Assembly (NCBI GenBank): GCA_001917535.1
Contig: MNEF01000116.1
Span: forward strand, 54,077-118,076
DNA length: 64,000 nucleotides
Source: Candidatus Rokubacteria bacterium 13_1_40CM_69_27
GTDB taxonomy: Bacteria > Methylomirabilota > Methylomirabilia > Rokubacteriales > CSP1-6
Direction of reading: 5' to 3'
The notes beneath the pieces are model-generated. The model saw only the letters and a program-made list of their open reading frames with translations. It did not search any database and was not told where the DNA came from. This document shows positions 36,840 to 44,775 of the stretch, piece after piece. The position numbers were made by a program, and so were the translations under genes. How positions within the stretch are numbered: the first letter of the stretch is position 1; each line of letters begins with the position of its first letter.

Positions 36840-38731
36840 CACTGATTCCCCTGAGCGGGGGGATGCTCCCCCCTCTCGACTCCCCCGGCCATGATCTCGG
36901 CTGCCCGCTGGCTGCCGAGCGCCTGCCGGAGCGCCGTGTCCATCATGACCTCGGCCAGGTGCTCGGTCGCGCGGTTCAGCTCGGTGGTCGTTTCGCGAAT
37001 CAGATCCGGCTCGCTCGTCTCCCGAGCCCTCGCCAGCGCCTCCAGGGCCGCGGTGACCCGCTGCCGCTCCTCGGCGGAGACGAGGTCGCCCGCCTGCTTC
37101 AGCGCCCGGCGGACGTGGGTCATCACCGTGTCCGCCTCGTTGCGCACCTCGATGAGCATGCGCGCCTCGACGTCGGCCTCCGCGTACTGGAACGACTCCT
37201 CGACCATGCGTCCGACGTCGGTTTCGCTGAGGCCGTAGGTCGGCTTCACCTCGATCGAGGCCGCCTTGCCGGTCCTCAGCTCCTTGGCCGTGACATTCAA
37301 GATGCCGTTGGCGTCGATGAGGAACGTCACCTCGATCTTGGGCATGCCGGCCGGCATGGGGTCGACGCCCCGCAGCTCGAACCGCGCCAGCGACCGGCAG
37401 TCCTTGGCCAGCTCCCGCTCACCCTGCACGACGTGCATGTCCACGACCGTCTGGCCATCCACCGACGTGGTGAACATCTCCCGCGCGCTGGTGGGGATCG
37501 TCGTGTTGCGCGCGATGAGGACGCTGACGACGCCCCCCAGCGTCTCGATGCCCAGCGACAGCGGCGTCACGTCGAGCAGCAGCATGTTGGTGATGCCGCC
37601 GGCCAGGATATGGGCCTGCACCGCGGCGCCCAGCGCCACCACCTCGTCCGGGTTGAGCTGGCTGTGGGGTGTCTGGCCGAACAGCTCCTGCACACGTCGC
37701 CGCACCAGGGGTATCCGCGTGGATCCCCCCACGAGCACGACCTCGTCGATCTGGTCCGGCCGCAGGCCGGCGTCGGCCAGCGCCATCCGACAGGGGCCGA
37801 GAGTCTTCTCCACCAGAGAATTCACGAGCCGCTCGAGCTCGGCCCGGGTGATCTCCCGATGGTAGGTGAAGTCTTCGAAGGGGATCACCAGCCGCGTGCG
37901 CTCCTCGGCGCTGAGACGGATCTTGGCGGCTTCGGCCGCCAGCCTCAGCTCCTGCATCACCTCGCTGTCGTGGCCGAGATCGACCGGTCGGCACGCCAGC
38001 TCCCGGTGGTGGCGGGCCTGGATGTCTTCCAGGAGCCACAGCATGAGCACGCGATCGAAGTCGTCGCCACCCAGGTGCGTATCACCGTTGGTCGCCAGCA
38101 CCTCGAAGATCCCATCCTTGACGCGCAGGATCGAGATGTCGAACGTGCCTCCGCCGAGGTCGTAGACGGCGACCACGCCCTCGCGCAGCCGATGGAGCCC
38201 GTAGGCCAGCGAGGCCGCCGTGGGCTCGTTCACGATCCGCACGACGTCGAGTCCGGCGATGCGGCCGGCGTCGCGGGTGGCCTGGCGCTGGCTGTCGTTG
38301 AAGTACGCCGGAACGGTGATGACCGCTTTCTCCAGCGGCTCGCCGAAATGACCTTCCGCCCGCTCCTTCAGCGATCGAAGGATCACCGCCGACACCTCGG
38401 GCGGCGTGACCTCGTGGCCGCCCACGGCGAGGCGGACGATGCCGTCGGCCGGACGGATCGCGAACGGAAAGTACCGGAGCTCGTCCTTCACATCCTCGTA
38501 GCCCCGCCCCATGAACCGCTTGACGGAGTAGACGGTGGATTGCGGCCGCCGGGCCAGCTGACGCTTGGCCGCCTCGCCCACCAGGATGCCGGCGGGCGTG
38601 AAGGCCACCACCGAGGGCAGCAGCATTCGGCCCTCGGCGTCGGGAATCACCCGGGGCAGACCGGTCTCCTCGTCGACGTACGCGACCAGGCTGTTGGTGG
38701 TACCCAGGTCAATGCCGATGATGCGCGACAT
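36839..38731 (-). CDS. hscA: Hsp70-family chaperone HscA
   Basis: Fe-S-specific Hsp70, 630 aa. ATPase motifs IGIDLGTTNSLVAY and VYDLGGGTFDIS, EVVLVGGSTRIPLV, and the substrate domain NILNVTAKEL. It lacks the acidic DnaK C-terminal end. It works with HscB to move clusters from IscU. The start at 38731 lies inside the hscB 3' end (23-nt overlap); the longer open extension above it is shadow of hscB. Confidence 0.93.
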   Translation of the reverse strand: MSRIIGIDLGTTNSLVAYVDEETGLPRVIPDAEGRMLLPSVVAFTPAGILVGEAAKRQLARRPQSTVYSVKRFMGRGYEDVKDELRYFPFAIRPADGIVRLAVGGHEVTPPEVSAVILRSLKERAEGHFGEPLEKAVITVPAYFNDSQRQATRDAGRIAGLDVVRIVNEPTAASLAYGLHRLREGVVAVYDLGGGTFDISILRVKDGIFEVLATNGDTHLGGDDFDRVLMLWLLEDIQARHHRELACRPVDLGHDSEVMQELRLAAEAAKIRLSAEERTRLVIPFEDFTYHREITRAELERLVNSLVEKTLGPCRMALADAGLRPDQIDEVVLVGGSTRIPLVRRRVQELFGQTPHSQLNPDEVVALGAAVQAHILAGGITNMLLLDVTPLSLGIETLGGVVSVLIARNTTIPTSAREMFTTSVDGQTVVDMHVVQGERELAKDCRSLARFELRGVDPMPAGMPKIEVTFLIDANGILNVTAKELRTGKAASIEVKPTYGLSETDVGRMVEESFQYAEADVEARMLIEVRNEADTVMTHVRRALKQAGDLVSAEERQRVTAALEALARARETSEPDLIRETTTELNRATEHLAEVMMDTALRQALGSQRAAEIMAGGVERGEHPPAQGNQ

Positions 38732-39305
38732 GCTCTCCCGTGCCTTCTTCCTCGCCCAGCGCCTGCCCCAGATCCTCGATGACGGTCTTGAGATAAGCCC
38801 GGGTGGCGAGTCCCTGTTTGAGGAGCTCCCGGAGCTTCGGACGCCCCGAGTCGTCGGCGGCGTCCCAGGCCGCGCTGAGCGGTCCGGCCAGCTTCGCGTC
38901 TGCCTCCCGCAGCCGCTCCCGCAGCCGCTCCCGCTGGGCCCGCAGCGTCGCCCGCGTCCCCTCATCGAGCCCGCCGGCCTTGGCCTCGGCCAGGGCCTCC
39001 TGGATCTCGAACATCTCCTCGAGCAGTTCGGGCGGCGCCTGGGCCTTGACCGCCGCCCCTTCCTTCGTCTCCCGTCCCTCTTCCAGGCGGACGAGGTACT
39101 CGATCCGCGCGACGGGGTCCCGCAGCGTCCGGTAGGCGGCGTTCAGCCGCGCGGAGGCGTCCAGCGCGCTGGCCTGCTCGTCGGGTGGGGCGCCCGCGTG
39201 GAAGTCTGGGTGGTAGCGCCGCGACAGCTCGTAGAACTGCCGCTGCAGCTCCGCCACGTCGATGCCCAGCCGACGCGGCAACCCGAATACTTCGAAGTAG
39301 TTCAT
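38709..39305 (-). CDS. hscB: Co-chaperone HscB (J protein)
   Basis: 198 aa. J-domain MNYFEVFGLPRRLGIDVAEL with HPD at 32-34, then a C-terminal helical domain that binds IscU. It presents the IscU LPPVK motif to HscA. It is the first gene after the isc terminator and repeat copy C, hence a separate transcription unit from iscRSUA is likely. Confidence 0.93.
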   Translation of the reverse strand: MNYFEVFGLPRRLGIDVAELQRQFYELSRRYHPDFHAGAPPDEQASALDASARLNAAYRTLRDPVARIEYLVRLEEGRETKEGAAVKAQAPPELLEEMFEIQEALAEAKAGGLDEGTRATLRAQRERLRERLREADAKLAGPLSAAWDAADDSGRPKLRELLKQGLATRAYLKTVIEDLGQALGEEEGTGEHVAHHRH

Positions 39306-39360
39306 CCCACCTCCGGCGCGGGCGTGGCGAGAGCCCGGGTGCCCGCACCCTTCTTATTTA

Positions 39361-39472
39361 GGCTTGCCTCGGACGTGCGGGGCTCTCTGGATCCGCTCGC
39401 CTCGGGCGCAGGGGCCCCAGCCCCTGGCCGTCCTGCGGCTCGCCCAACGCCACGGCCGTCCTGCGGCTCGCA
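39361..39472 (+). repeat. Intergenic repeat, copy C, with the core doubled
   Basis: In the 228-nt gap between hscB and iscA. The lead motif occurs twice (GGCTTGCCTCGGACGTG near 39361 and CGCTCGCCTCGGGCGCA near 39394). The exact core GGCCGTCCTGCGGCTCGC occurs twice, at 39426-39443 and 39454-39471, 28 nt apart. It shares the CCCTTCTT lead (39348-39355) with copy A. Confidence 0.8.
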
Positions 39473-39477
39473 CCGCC

Positions 39478-39511
39478 AAAAAATGAAAACGGGCCCACCG
39501 CCGGGCCCGTT
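39478..39511 (-). terminator. Intrinsic terminator of the iscRSUA operon
   Basis: On the minus strand: AACGGGCCC - GGCGGT - GGGCCCGTT (9-bp perfect stem, 6-nt loop), followed at once by TTCATTTTTT. It lies 22 nt after the iscA stop. The best intrinsic terminator in the window. Confidence 0.85.
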
Positions 39512-39533
39512 CTGCGTTGCTCGCGCGGCCCGG

Positions 39534-39863
39534 CTACGCCGAGAACGACGTCCCGCAGCCACAGGTCGACTTCGCGTTCGGATTGACGAACGTGAAGCCG
39601 CCCGTCAGCCCCTGCTGCACGTAGTCAAGCATCGTGCCGGTCAGGTAGAGGTAGCTCTTCTTGTCGCACACGACCTTGATGCCGTCGATCTCGAGCTCCC
39701 GGTCGTGGGGCCCGATCTCGGTGTCGAACTCGAGGGAGTACGACATTCCGGAGCACCCCCCGCCCTTCACCCCCATGCGCAGGAAGACGTTGTCGGGCAG
39801 GTTCTGTGCCCGCTTGAGCTCTTTCACCTGCTGGACGGCCGCCTCCGACAGTGACAGCGCCAT
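39534..39863 (-). CDS. iscA: A-type Fe-S carrier IscA
   Basis: 109 aa. C37 in KGGGCSGMSY and C101-G-C103 in STCGCGTSF form the classical A-type three-cysteine site. Ends in FSA. It carries clusters from IscU to apoproteins. Precedes the terminator. Confidence 0.95.
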   Translation of the reverse strand: MALSLSEAAVQQVKELKRAQNLPDNVFLRMGVKGGGCSGMSYSLEFDTEIGPHDRELEIDGIKVVCDKKSYLYLTGTMLDYVQQGLTGGFTFVNPNAKSTCGCGTSFSA

Positions 39864-39887
39864 GGAACTCTTGCCTCCCCCGATCCC

Positions 39888-40295
39888 TTATTTCACAGCC
39901 GCTTCGGCGCGCGCGCCATGCTTGGTCCTGTAATCCGCCAGCGCCGCCTTGATGGCATCCTCGGCCAGCACCGAGCAGTGGATCTTGACGGGCGGCAGCT
40001 TGAGCTCGTTCACGATGTCGGTGTTCTTGATCTTGGCCGCGTCCTCGATCGTTTTGCCCTTGAGCCACTCGGTAGCCAGGCTCGACGACGCGATGGCGCT
40101 CCCGCAGCCGAACGTCTTGAACTTGGCGTCCTCGATCAGCCCGGTCCCGGGATTCACCTTGATCTGGAGCTTCATGACGTCGCCGCACTCCGGCGCGCCC
40201 ACCAGCCCCGTGCCCACGTGCGCCGTCTCCTTCGAGAACGACCCGACGTTGCGCGGGTTGTTGTAATGATCGACAACCTTTTCGCTATAGGCCAT
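39888..40295 (-). CDS. iscU: Fe-S scaffold IscU
   Basis: 135 aa with the full set: C37 in PECGDV, C64 in FGCGSAIA, H106-C107 in IHCSVLA, and the HscA-binding LPPVK at 100-104. Canonical scaffold; its partner IscS upstream is, however, abnormal in the active site. Confidence 0.96.
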   Translation of the reverse strand: MAYSEKVVDHYNNPRNVGSFSKETAHVGTGLVGAPECGDVMKLQIKVNPGTGLIEDAKFKTFGCGSAIASSSLATEWLKGKTIEDAAKIKNTDIVNELKLPPVKIHCSVLAEDAIKAALADYRTKHGARAEAAVK

Positions 40296-40306
40296 CGCGT
40301 TCCCCC

Positions 40307-41533
40307 TTACTCAGCCTTCCACTGGATGGACTTGATGTCCACACCCTCTTTCGCCAGCTCGTAGAGCGGCGACATCTCTCGGAGTCGCTTGACGACCTCG
40401 ATCGTCCGCCGGCCCACGAAGTCGACTTCCTCCTCGATGTTGAATCGGTGCAGGCTGAACCGGATGGACGAGTGCGCCAGCTCCGCGCTCGCCCCCAGCG
40501 CGGCGATCACGTAGGACGGCTCCAGCGTCGCCGACGTGCACGCCGAGCCCGACGACAGCGCCGTCTCCTTGTTCAGCCCCATCAGCACCGACTCGCCCTC
40601 CACGTAGGCGAACGAGATGTTCAGGTTCTGGGGCAGCCGCCGCTCCGGGTCCCCGTTGAGGTACGCCTCCTCGACGTTGGAGAGGATCATGTCCTGCAGC
40701 TTGTCCCGGAGCTTCGCCAGCCGCGCACTCTCCTCCGGCATGACCTCCGCGCTGATCTCGGCCGCCTTGCCGAAGCCCACGCAGAGCGGCACCGGCAGCG
40801 TCCCCGACCGCATGCCCCGCTCGTGGCCGCCCCCGTCGATCAGCGCGGTCAGACGCACCCGCGGCCCCTTGCGCCGCACGTAGAGCGCGCCCACGCCCTT
40901 GGGCCCGTACATGAGATGCGCCGTGCACGAGAGCAGGTCGATGCCCAGGGCCTCGACGTCGACGGGGATCTTGCCCACCGCCTGGGTGGCGTCGGTGTGG
41001 AAGATGATCCCCTTCTCCTTCGCGAGCTTGCCGATCGCGGCGATCTCCTGGATGGTCCCGATCTCGTTGTTCGCGAACATGACCGAGATGAGGATCGTCT
41101 TGTCCGTCAGCGCCTTCTTGATGTCGTCCACGTCCACGAGCCCGTTGGGTTGCACCGGCACGGTGGTCACCTGGAAGCCCTGCCGCTCCAGGCGCTTGCA
41201 CGTGTCGAGGCCGGCCCGCTGCTCGATCACCGTGGTGACGATGTGGTTGCCCTTCTCCCGGTACATCTCGGCGACGCCCTTGAGCGCCAGATTGATCGAC
41301 TCGGTGCCGCCGGAGGTGAAGACGAGCTCCTTGGGGTCCCGGGCGCGGACCAGCTTCGCGATCTGGGCCCGCGCGGCGTCGCAGGCGGCCTCCGCTTCCC
41401 AGCCGAAGGGATGGTTGCGGCTCGCCGGATGCCCGAACCTCTCCGTGAAGTACGGCAGCATGGCCTCGACGACCCGCGGGTCGCACGGCGTGGTCGACTG
41501 CGCGTCCAAGAAGATCGGAAACTTCAAAGCCAT
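40307..41533 (-). CDS. iscS: IscS-like protein lacking the PLP lysine and active-site histidine
   Basis: 408 aa and aligned over the full length with IscS. C332 in SSGSACTSATLEPSY and D181 in FHTDATQAVGK are kept. The Schiff-base lysine position, HK in SGHKIYGPKG, reads AHLMYGPKG, so it is L207 (codon CTC). The histidine of TEHKAVLDTC is Q105 in IEQRAGLDTC (codon CAG). The N-terminal also differs: LDAQSTTPCDPR. The protein may bind PLP without covalent attachment or serve as a structural IscU partner. Reading frame is clean and uniform, so error is unlikely. Confidence 0.9.
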   Translation of the reverse strand: MALKFPIFLDAQSTTPCDPRVVEAMLPYFTERFGHPASRNHPFGWEAEAACDAARAQIAKLVRARDPKELVFTSGGTESINLALKGVAEMYREKGNHIVTTVIEQRAGLDTCKRLERQGFQVTTVPVQPNGLVDVDDIKKALTDKTILISVMFANNEIGTIQEIAAIGKLAKEKGIIFHTDATQAVGKIPVDVEALGIDLLSCTAHLMYGPKGVGALYVRRKGPRVRLTALIDGGGHERGMRSGTLPVPLCVGFGKAAEISAEVMPEESARLAKLRDKLQDMILSNVEEAYLNGDPERRLPQNLNISFAYVEGESVLMGLNKETALSSGSACTSATLEPSYVIAALGASAELAHSSIRFSLHRFNIEEEVDFVGRRTIEVVKRLREMSPLYELAKEGVDIKSIQWKAE

Positions 41534-41554
41534 CGACTCGATCTCCTTACACTC

Positions 41555-41986
41555 TCAACTCTTGATGGCCAGCAACTCGGGTACGTCCTCGCCGACCAGT
41601 TCGGCGAGGCTCATCGTGTCCAGCATCTGACTGATCGCCGCCTGGATCTTCTGCACCGGGCGCCGCAGATTGCACCGCTCGATCTGGGGGCAGTCGCTGT
41701 CCTCCAGGCAGCTCACGATGCTGATGGGCCCCTCCAGGGCCCGGATCACCTGGCCGACCGTGATCTCGCGGGGCCGGCGCGCCAGCACGTAACCACCCTT
41801 GGGTCCGTTCTGGCTCGCGATCAGCCGCTGCTTGGCGAGCCGCTGGAGGATCTTGGCCAGGAGTTCCGGCGGAATCCCGAACTCCTCGGCGATCCGCTTC
41901 GCGCTCGCGACCCCCAACTGCTCGTGAGCGGCGATGTAATGGATCGCCATCAGGCCGTAGTCGGCACGCTTGGTGAACCGCAGCAT
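41555..41986 (-). CDS. iscR: Rrf2-family regulator IscR
   Basis: Fe-S-sensing repressor, 143 aa from ATG at 41986. Winged helix MLRFTKRADYGLMAIHYIA, then C93, C99, C105 with the C-x5-C-x5-C spacing of IscR. Longer in-frame extension reaches into the promoter and is rejected. It heads the operon and likely autoregulates through the operator sequences in its leader. Confidence 0.94.
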   Translation of the reverse strand: MLRFTKRADYGLMAIHYIAAHEQLGVASAKRIAEEFGIPPELLAKILQRLAKQRLIASQNGPKGGYVLARRPREITVGQVIRALEGPISIVSCLEDSDCPQIERCNLRRPVQKIQAAISQMLDTMSLAELVGEDVPELLAIKS

Positions 41987-42009
41987 CTTGGTCTGGCCGC
42001 TCCCCCAGT

Positions 42010-42049
42010 ATACCCGACCGTTTCTATCGGCGACCTTTTCAGTCGGATT
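42010..42049 (-). promoter_or_regulatory. Two overlapping IscR-like operator sequences
   Basis: Read on the minus strand, the E. coli type 1 IscR consensus ATASYYGACTRWWWYAGTCRRSTAT is matched twice, with mismatches: once around CCGACTGAAAAGGTC (upstream) and once around CCGATAGAAACGGTCGGGTAT (downstream). The first overlaps the -10 box and the second lies just after the probable start site. This position suggests repression of the operon by its own IscR. Confidence 0.65.
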
Positions 42050-42075
42050 CTGACACGCGGCACGCCCCATGTCAA
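42047..42075 (-). promoter_or_regulatory. Promoter of the isc operon
   Basis: Minus strand: perfect -35 TTGACA at 42075-42070, 17 nt, then CAGAAT (42052-42047), 4 of 6 to TATAAT. Transcription would start near 42040, about 55 nt before iscR. It is overlapped by the operator sequences just described. Confidence 0.75.
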
Positions 42076-42093
42076 GGTGCCGATTTCCTTCCC

Positions 42094-43080
42094 CTATGGG
42101 CCCTCCCAGGCCTGGCGCAACTCGGCGGCGCTCGCTTCGGGTGGCCTCTCGTTCACAAAGATCCCCCCCACCCGGTTAGCCCGCTCCGGGTGGACGATGA
42201 CCTCGAGGTGCCAGTGGTAGTCGTCCCGGATCGTCGCCCACTCCCCCTGAAGGATGCGCGAGCGGAGGTTCGGCGCGTTGTGGAGGATCAGTTCGTAGCC
42301 CGGATCGCCGAAGCTCTTGGCGAGCGTCCGGAAATACTGGGACAGCAGCCGGGCCAGGTCCGGGGCCGTCTCGGGCGTAAGCGTCTCCTCGTAGGAGCAG
42401 CCATGCTGGCGCGGCAGGATCCACGTCTCGAGCGGGGCCCGGGCCGCGTAGGGCACCAGCACCACGAAGGCGGAGCTGAGCTTCACGACGCGCTCTTCGG
42501 CGGCGAGCTCCTGGCGCAGCATGTCGCAGTAGAGGCAGCGCCGCTTGTACTGGTAGTACTCGCGGGCCTCCCTGAGCTCCCGCCGCGTTTCGTCGAAGAC
42601 GATGGGGATGGCGGTGATGCGGGAGTACGGGTGATGCGGGCTCACGCCGGGCTTCTTGTGGTGGCGGGAAATGAGGATGTCGCGGATCTGGCCGTCCTTC
42701 TTGAGGTCGAGCAGCCGGTCCCGATACATCCAGAGCACGGCCTCGATCTGGCCGGGCTCCATCGACGCCAGCGTGTCGTCGTGCCGCGGCGACTCCACGA
42801 TCAGCTCACCGGCGCCCCGGGGGGTGATCATGTCGAACATGCCCACGCCCTCGCGGATCAGCTCGTGCTCGATCCGGAAGTAGGGGTCGCTGGCGGGCAC
42901 CACGCGCACCGTCCACCCCGCGCCGTTCGGCGTGGAGCCGTCGTTGCGGTACGCGGCGATCTCCGTCGTCGCGCTCTCGGCGCCCGGACAGTAGGGACAC
43001 GCGCCGTCCGGCCCCAGCTTGGCCCGGGGCCGGACCAGCACCCACCGCCCGCGGGTCGGGTCCTTCCTCAACTCCTCCAC
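42094..43080 (-). CDS. GalT-like nucleotidyltransferase with altered active site
   Basis: Galactose-1-phosphate uridylyltransferase family, 328 aa. Zinc-type pairs C28-P-Y-C31 and C182-L-Y-C185; C-terminal HWHLEV and EVIVHP. The active-site HPHxQ reads H150-P-Y152-S-R154, so the nucleophilic histidine is Tyr and the Gln is Arg. Possible roles include an ADP-sugar or dinucleotide phosphorylase, or another transfer without a covalent intermediate. It diverges from the redoxin gene. Confidence 0.8.
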   Translation of the reverse strand: MEELRKDPTRGRWVLVRPRAKLGPDGACPYCPGAESATTEIAAYRNDGSTPNGAGWTVRVVPASDPYFRIEHELIREGVGMFDMITPRGAGELIVESPRHDDTLASMEPGQIEAVLWMYRDRLLDLKKDGQIRDILISRHHKKPGVSPHHPYSRITAIPIVFDETRRELREAREYYQYKRRCLYCDMLRQELAAEERVVKLSSAFVVLVPYAARAPLETWILPRQHGCSYEETLTPETAPDLARLLSQYFRTLAKSFGDPGYELILHNAPNLRSRILQGEWATIRDDYHWHLEVIVHPERANRVGGIFVNERPPEASAAELRQAWEGP

Positions 43081-43190
43081 TCAGTCCTCCTGGCCGCCAC
43101 CGCGGCAACGCCGCGCCCGGCCCTGGCATCGTAATATGTAATCATCATACGGGGAGGGCCGCACCGCCCCGACGAAATTTGGAGGTCGAG

Positions 43191-43433
43191 ATGGCCCCAC
43201 GCTCTGTCGTCGTCTACTCCAGCCCGACCTGAGGGCCATGCCGCGCGGCGAAAGAGTTTCTTTCGTCCCAGGGCATCGCCTATCAAGACATCAACGTCCT
43301 GGAGGACGCCGAGGCCAGACAAGAGCTGGTGAAGCTGACCGGGCAGATGTCGGTGCCGGTGATCGTCGTGGACGGTCAGGCCGTGGTCGGCTTTGACCGA
43401 GCGAAGCTCCAGCGTCTCCTGACTAGTCTTTGA
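43191..43433 (+). CDS. Selenocysteine-containing glutaredoxin-like protein (UxxC)
   Basis: 80 codons from ATG at 43191 to TGA at 43433. An in-frame TGA at 43230-43232 is at position 14, exactly where the first active-site cysteine of a C-x-x-C redoxin should be: SPT-U-GPC17. The fold continues GIAYQDINVLEDAEAR and GQMSVPVIVVDGQAVVGFDR, as in small YruB/NrdH-type glutaredoxins. GGAGG lies 5 nt before ATG. A bSECIS-like hairpin follows the UGA. The window also encodes SelD. The 3' end overlaps the convergent TPR gene by 11 nt. Standard gene-callers would truncate it. Confidence 0.85.
43247..43267 (+). promoter_or_regulatory. bSECIS-like hairpin of the Sec redoxin
   Basis: CGAAAGA - GTT - TCTTTCG, 7-bp perfect stem with a G at the first loop position, extendable to 9 bp by G.U and G-C. 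The loop begins 24 nt after the UGA, inside the 16-37 nt window of the bacterial SECIS model. Would bind SelB to recode UGA as selenocysteine. Confidence 0.7.
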
Positions 43434-44772
43434 TCTGGCTCTTCAGCTTCCGCAGGTGCTGGCGGGCGACGTCCACCCAGTCCTTCGCCGCCGGCAGCTG
43501 CGACGCCAACGCGATGTAGCGCTCCCACTGCACGATCGCCTCGCGCGGGTCGACCTTCTCGTACACCAGCGCCAGGTTGTAGAGCGCTTCGGCGTGTGTC
43601 GGCTCGGCCTCGATGACCCGTCGGTATTCCTCGATCGCCTCCTTGTACAGCCCCTTGTCTTCGTAGACCTCACCCAGGCCCATGCGCGCCTCCACCGAGC
43701 GCGGGTCGAGGTCGATTGCACGCTTGTAGGCGTTCACCGCCTCATAGTAGAGCCCTTTCTCGCCGTAATAGATCTTGCCGAGGCTCACATGGACCCGCGG
43801 GTTCACGGCGTTGAACGCGAGCGCCTTCTGATAGGCGGCGATGGCGCCGTCGATGTCGCCCTTGGCGGCCAGTGCATCGCCCAGCCCGACATGGGCGTCG
43901 GCGTAGAACGGGCGGCGCTCGATGGCCTTGGTGTAGGCCTCCACCGCCTGGTCGAACAGCCGCCGCGGCGCCGCCAGTAGCAGGTCGCCGAGCGCCTTGT
44001 AAGGCTCGGGGTACGAGGGATCGAGCTGGGTGGCGACCCGGAACTGCGCGGCAGCCTTCCACCGGTTGCCGAGCGCCTGGTGGACCGTCCCCAGCGCGTA
44101 CTGGGCCACGACGAAGTTCGGATCCGCTTCGATCGCCCTGGACAGCAGATCGGCGGCACTCTCGTTGCCTTCCTGCCCGCCCCGCCGCGCCGCCTCCTGG
44201 CTGCGGGCGTAGAGTTCGAACGCCCGCAGCGAGCGCGTGAGTCGTACCGCCTTCTCGATGCGGGCGACATCGGCGTCGGTGAGCGGTACCTTCATGGTGC
44301 GGGCGTAGGCGACGACGAGCGCCGGCAGGCGCGCGAGCAGCTCGCCCTGGGGGAGGGTCAGCGGCTCCAGCATGATCACTTCTCCGCCGCCCGCTCTGAC
44401 CTCGAGCAGCCTGGGCTGGATCGTCAGGTCCGTGCCGCTGAGGGTGATCGTCCCGAAGAGAGCGGCGTCCGCCCGCAATGAGCGCCCCGCCTGGAGCACC
44501 ACCGGCTCGCCCCACGCCTCCGGCTCGCCGAGCTGACGCAGCCGCGCCCGGTCGATCTGGATGAACGCCGGATGCTGCGCCAGCCCCAGGGAGAGCGCCT
44601 CGGCGACGGCGGAGCCGATCCACTCCCCGTCCGCACCCAGCGCCGTCGCGTCGAAGGGCGCGATGAGGACGACGCGCGGCTTGACGGCGCCGTTCGCCGG
44701 GGCCGCCAGCGCCAGCACGAGGACCGCCAGGGCGGCTAACCCCACCGGGCATCCTCGCCGAAGGTCAGGCAT
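43423..44772 (-). CDS. Secreted/periplasmic TPR protein
   Basis: 449 aa. A hydrophobic signal (10-28) then VLIAPFDATALGADGEWIGSAVAEAL, like FlgO/CsgG-type domains. From about 195 onwards are TPR repeats (QYALGTVHQALGNRWKAAAQF, YKALGDLLLAAPRRLFDQAV, and four or more later). It is the last gene of the MoxR operon and may bring proteins together at the envelope. No enzyme motif. Confidence 0.85.
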   Translation of the reverse strand: MPDLRRGCPVGLAALAVLVLALAAPANGAVKPRVVLIAPFDATALGADGEWIGSAVAEALSLGLAQHPAFIQIDRARLRQLGEPEAWGEPVVLQAGRSLRADAALFGTITLSGTDLTIQPRLLEVRAGGGEVIMLEPLTLPQGELLARLPALVVAYARTMKVPLTDADVARIEKAVRLTRSLRAFELYARSQEAARRGGQEGNESAADLLSRAIEADPNFVVAQYALGTVHQALGNRWKAAAQFRVATQLDPSYPEPYKALGDLLLAAPRRLFDQAVEAYTKAIERRPFYADAHVGLGDALAAKGDIDGAIAAYQKALAFNAVNPRVHVSLGKIYYGEKGLYYEAVNAYKRAIDLDPRSVEARMGLGEVYEDKGLYKEAIEEYRRVIEAEPTHAEALYNLALVYEKVDPREAIVQWERYIALASQLPAAKDWVDVARQHLRKLKSQIKD

Positions 44773-44775
44773 GGC

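Noticed and set aside
41987-42070. IscR starting upstream with an extra 28 residues
   Set aside because: The stretch contains the promoter and operators, and the IscR family starts at MLRFTKRADY.
43230-43232. In-frame TGA read as a pseudogene or sequencing error
   Set aside because: It is exactly at the active-site cysteine, has a SECIS-like hairpin and a Shine-Dalgarno upstream, and selD is present. The frame has no other defect.
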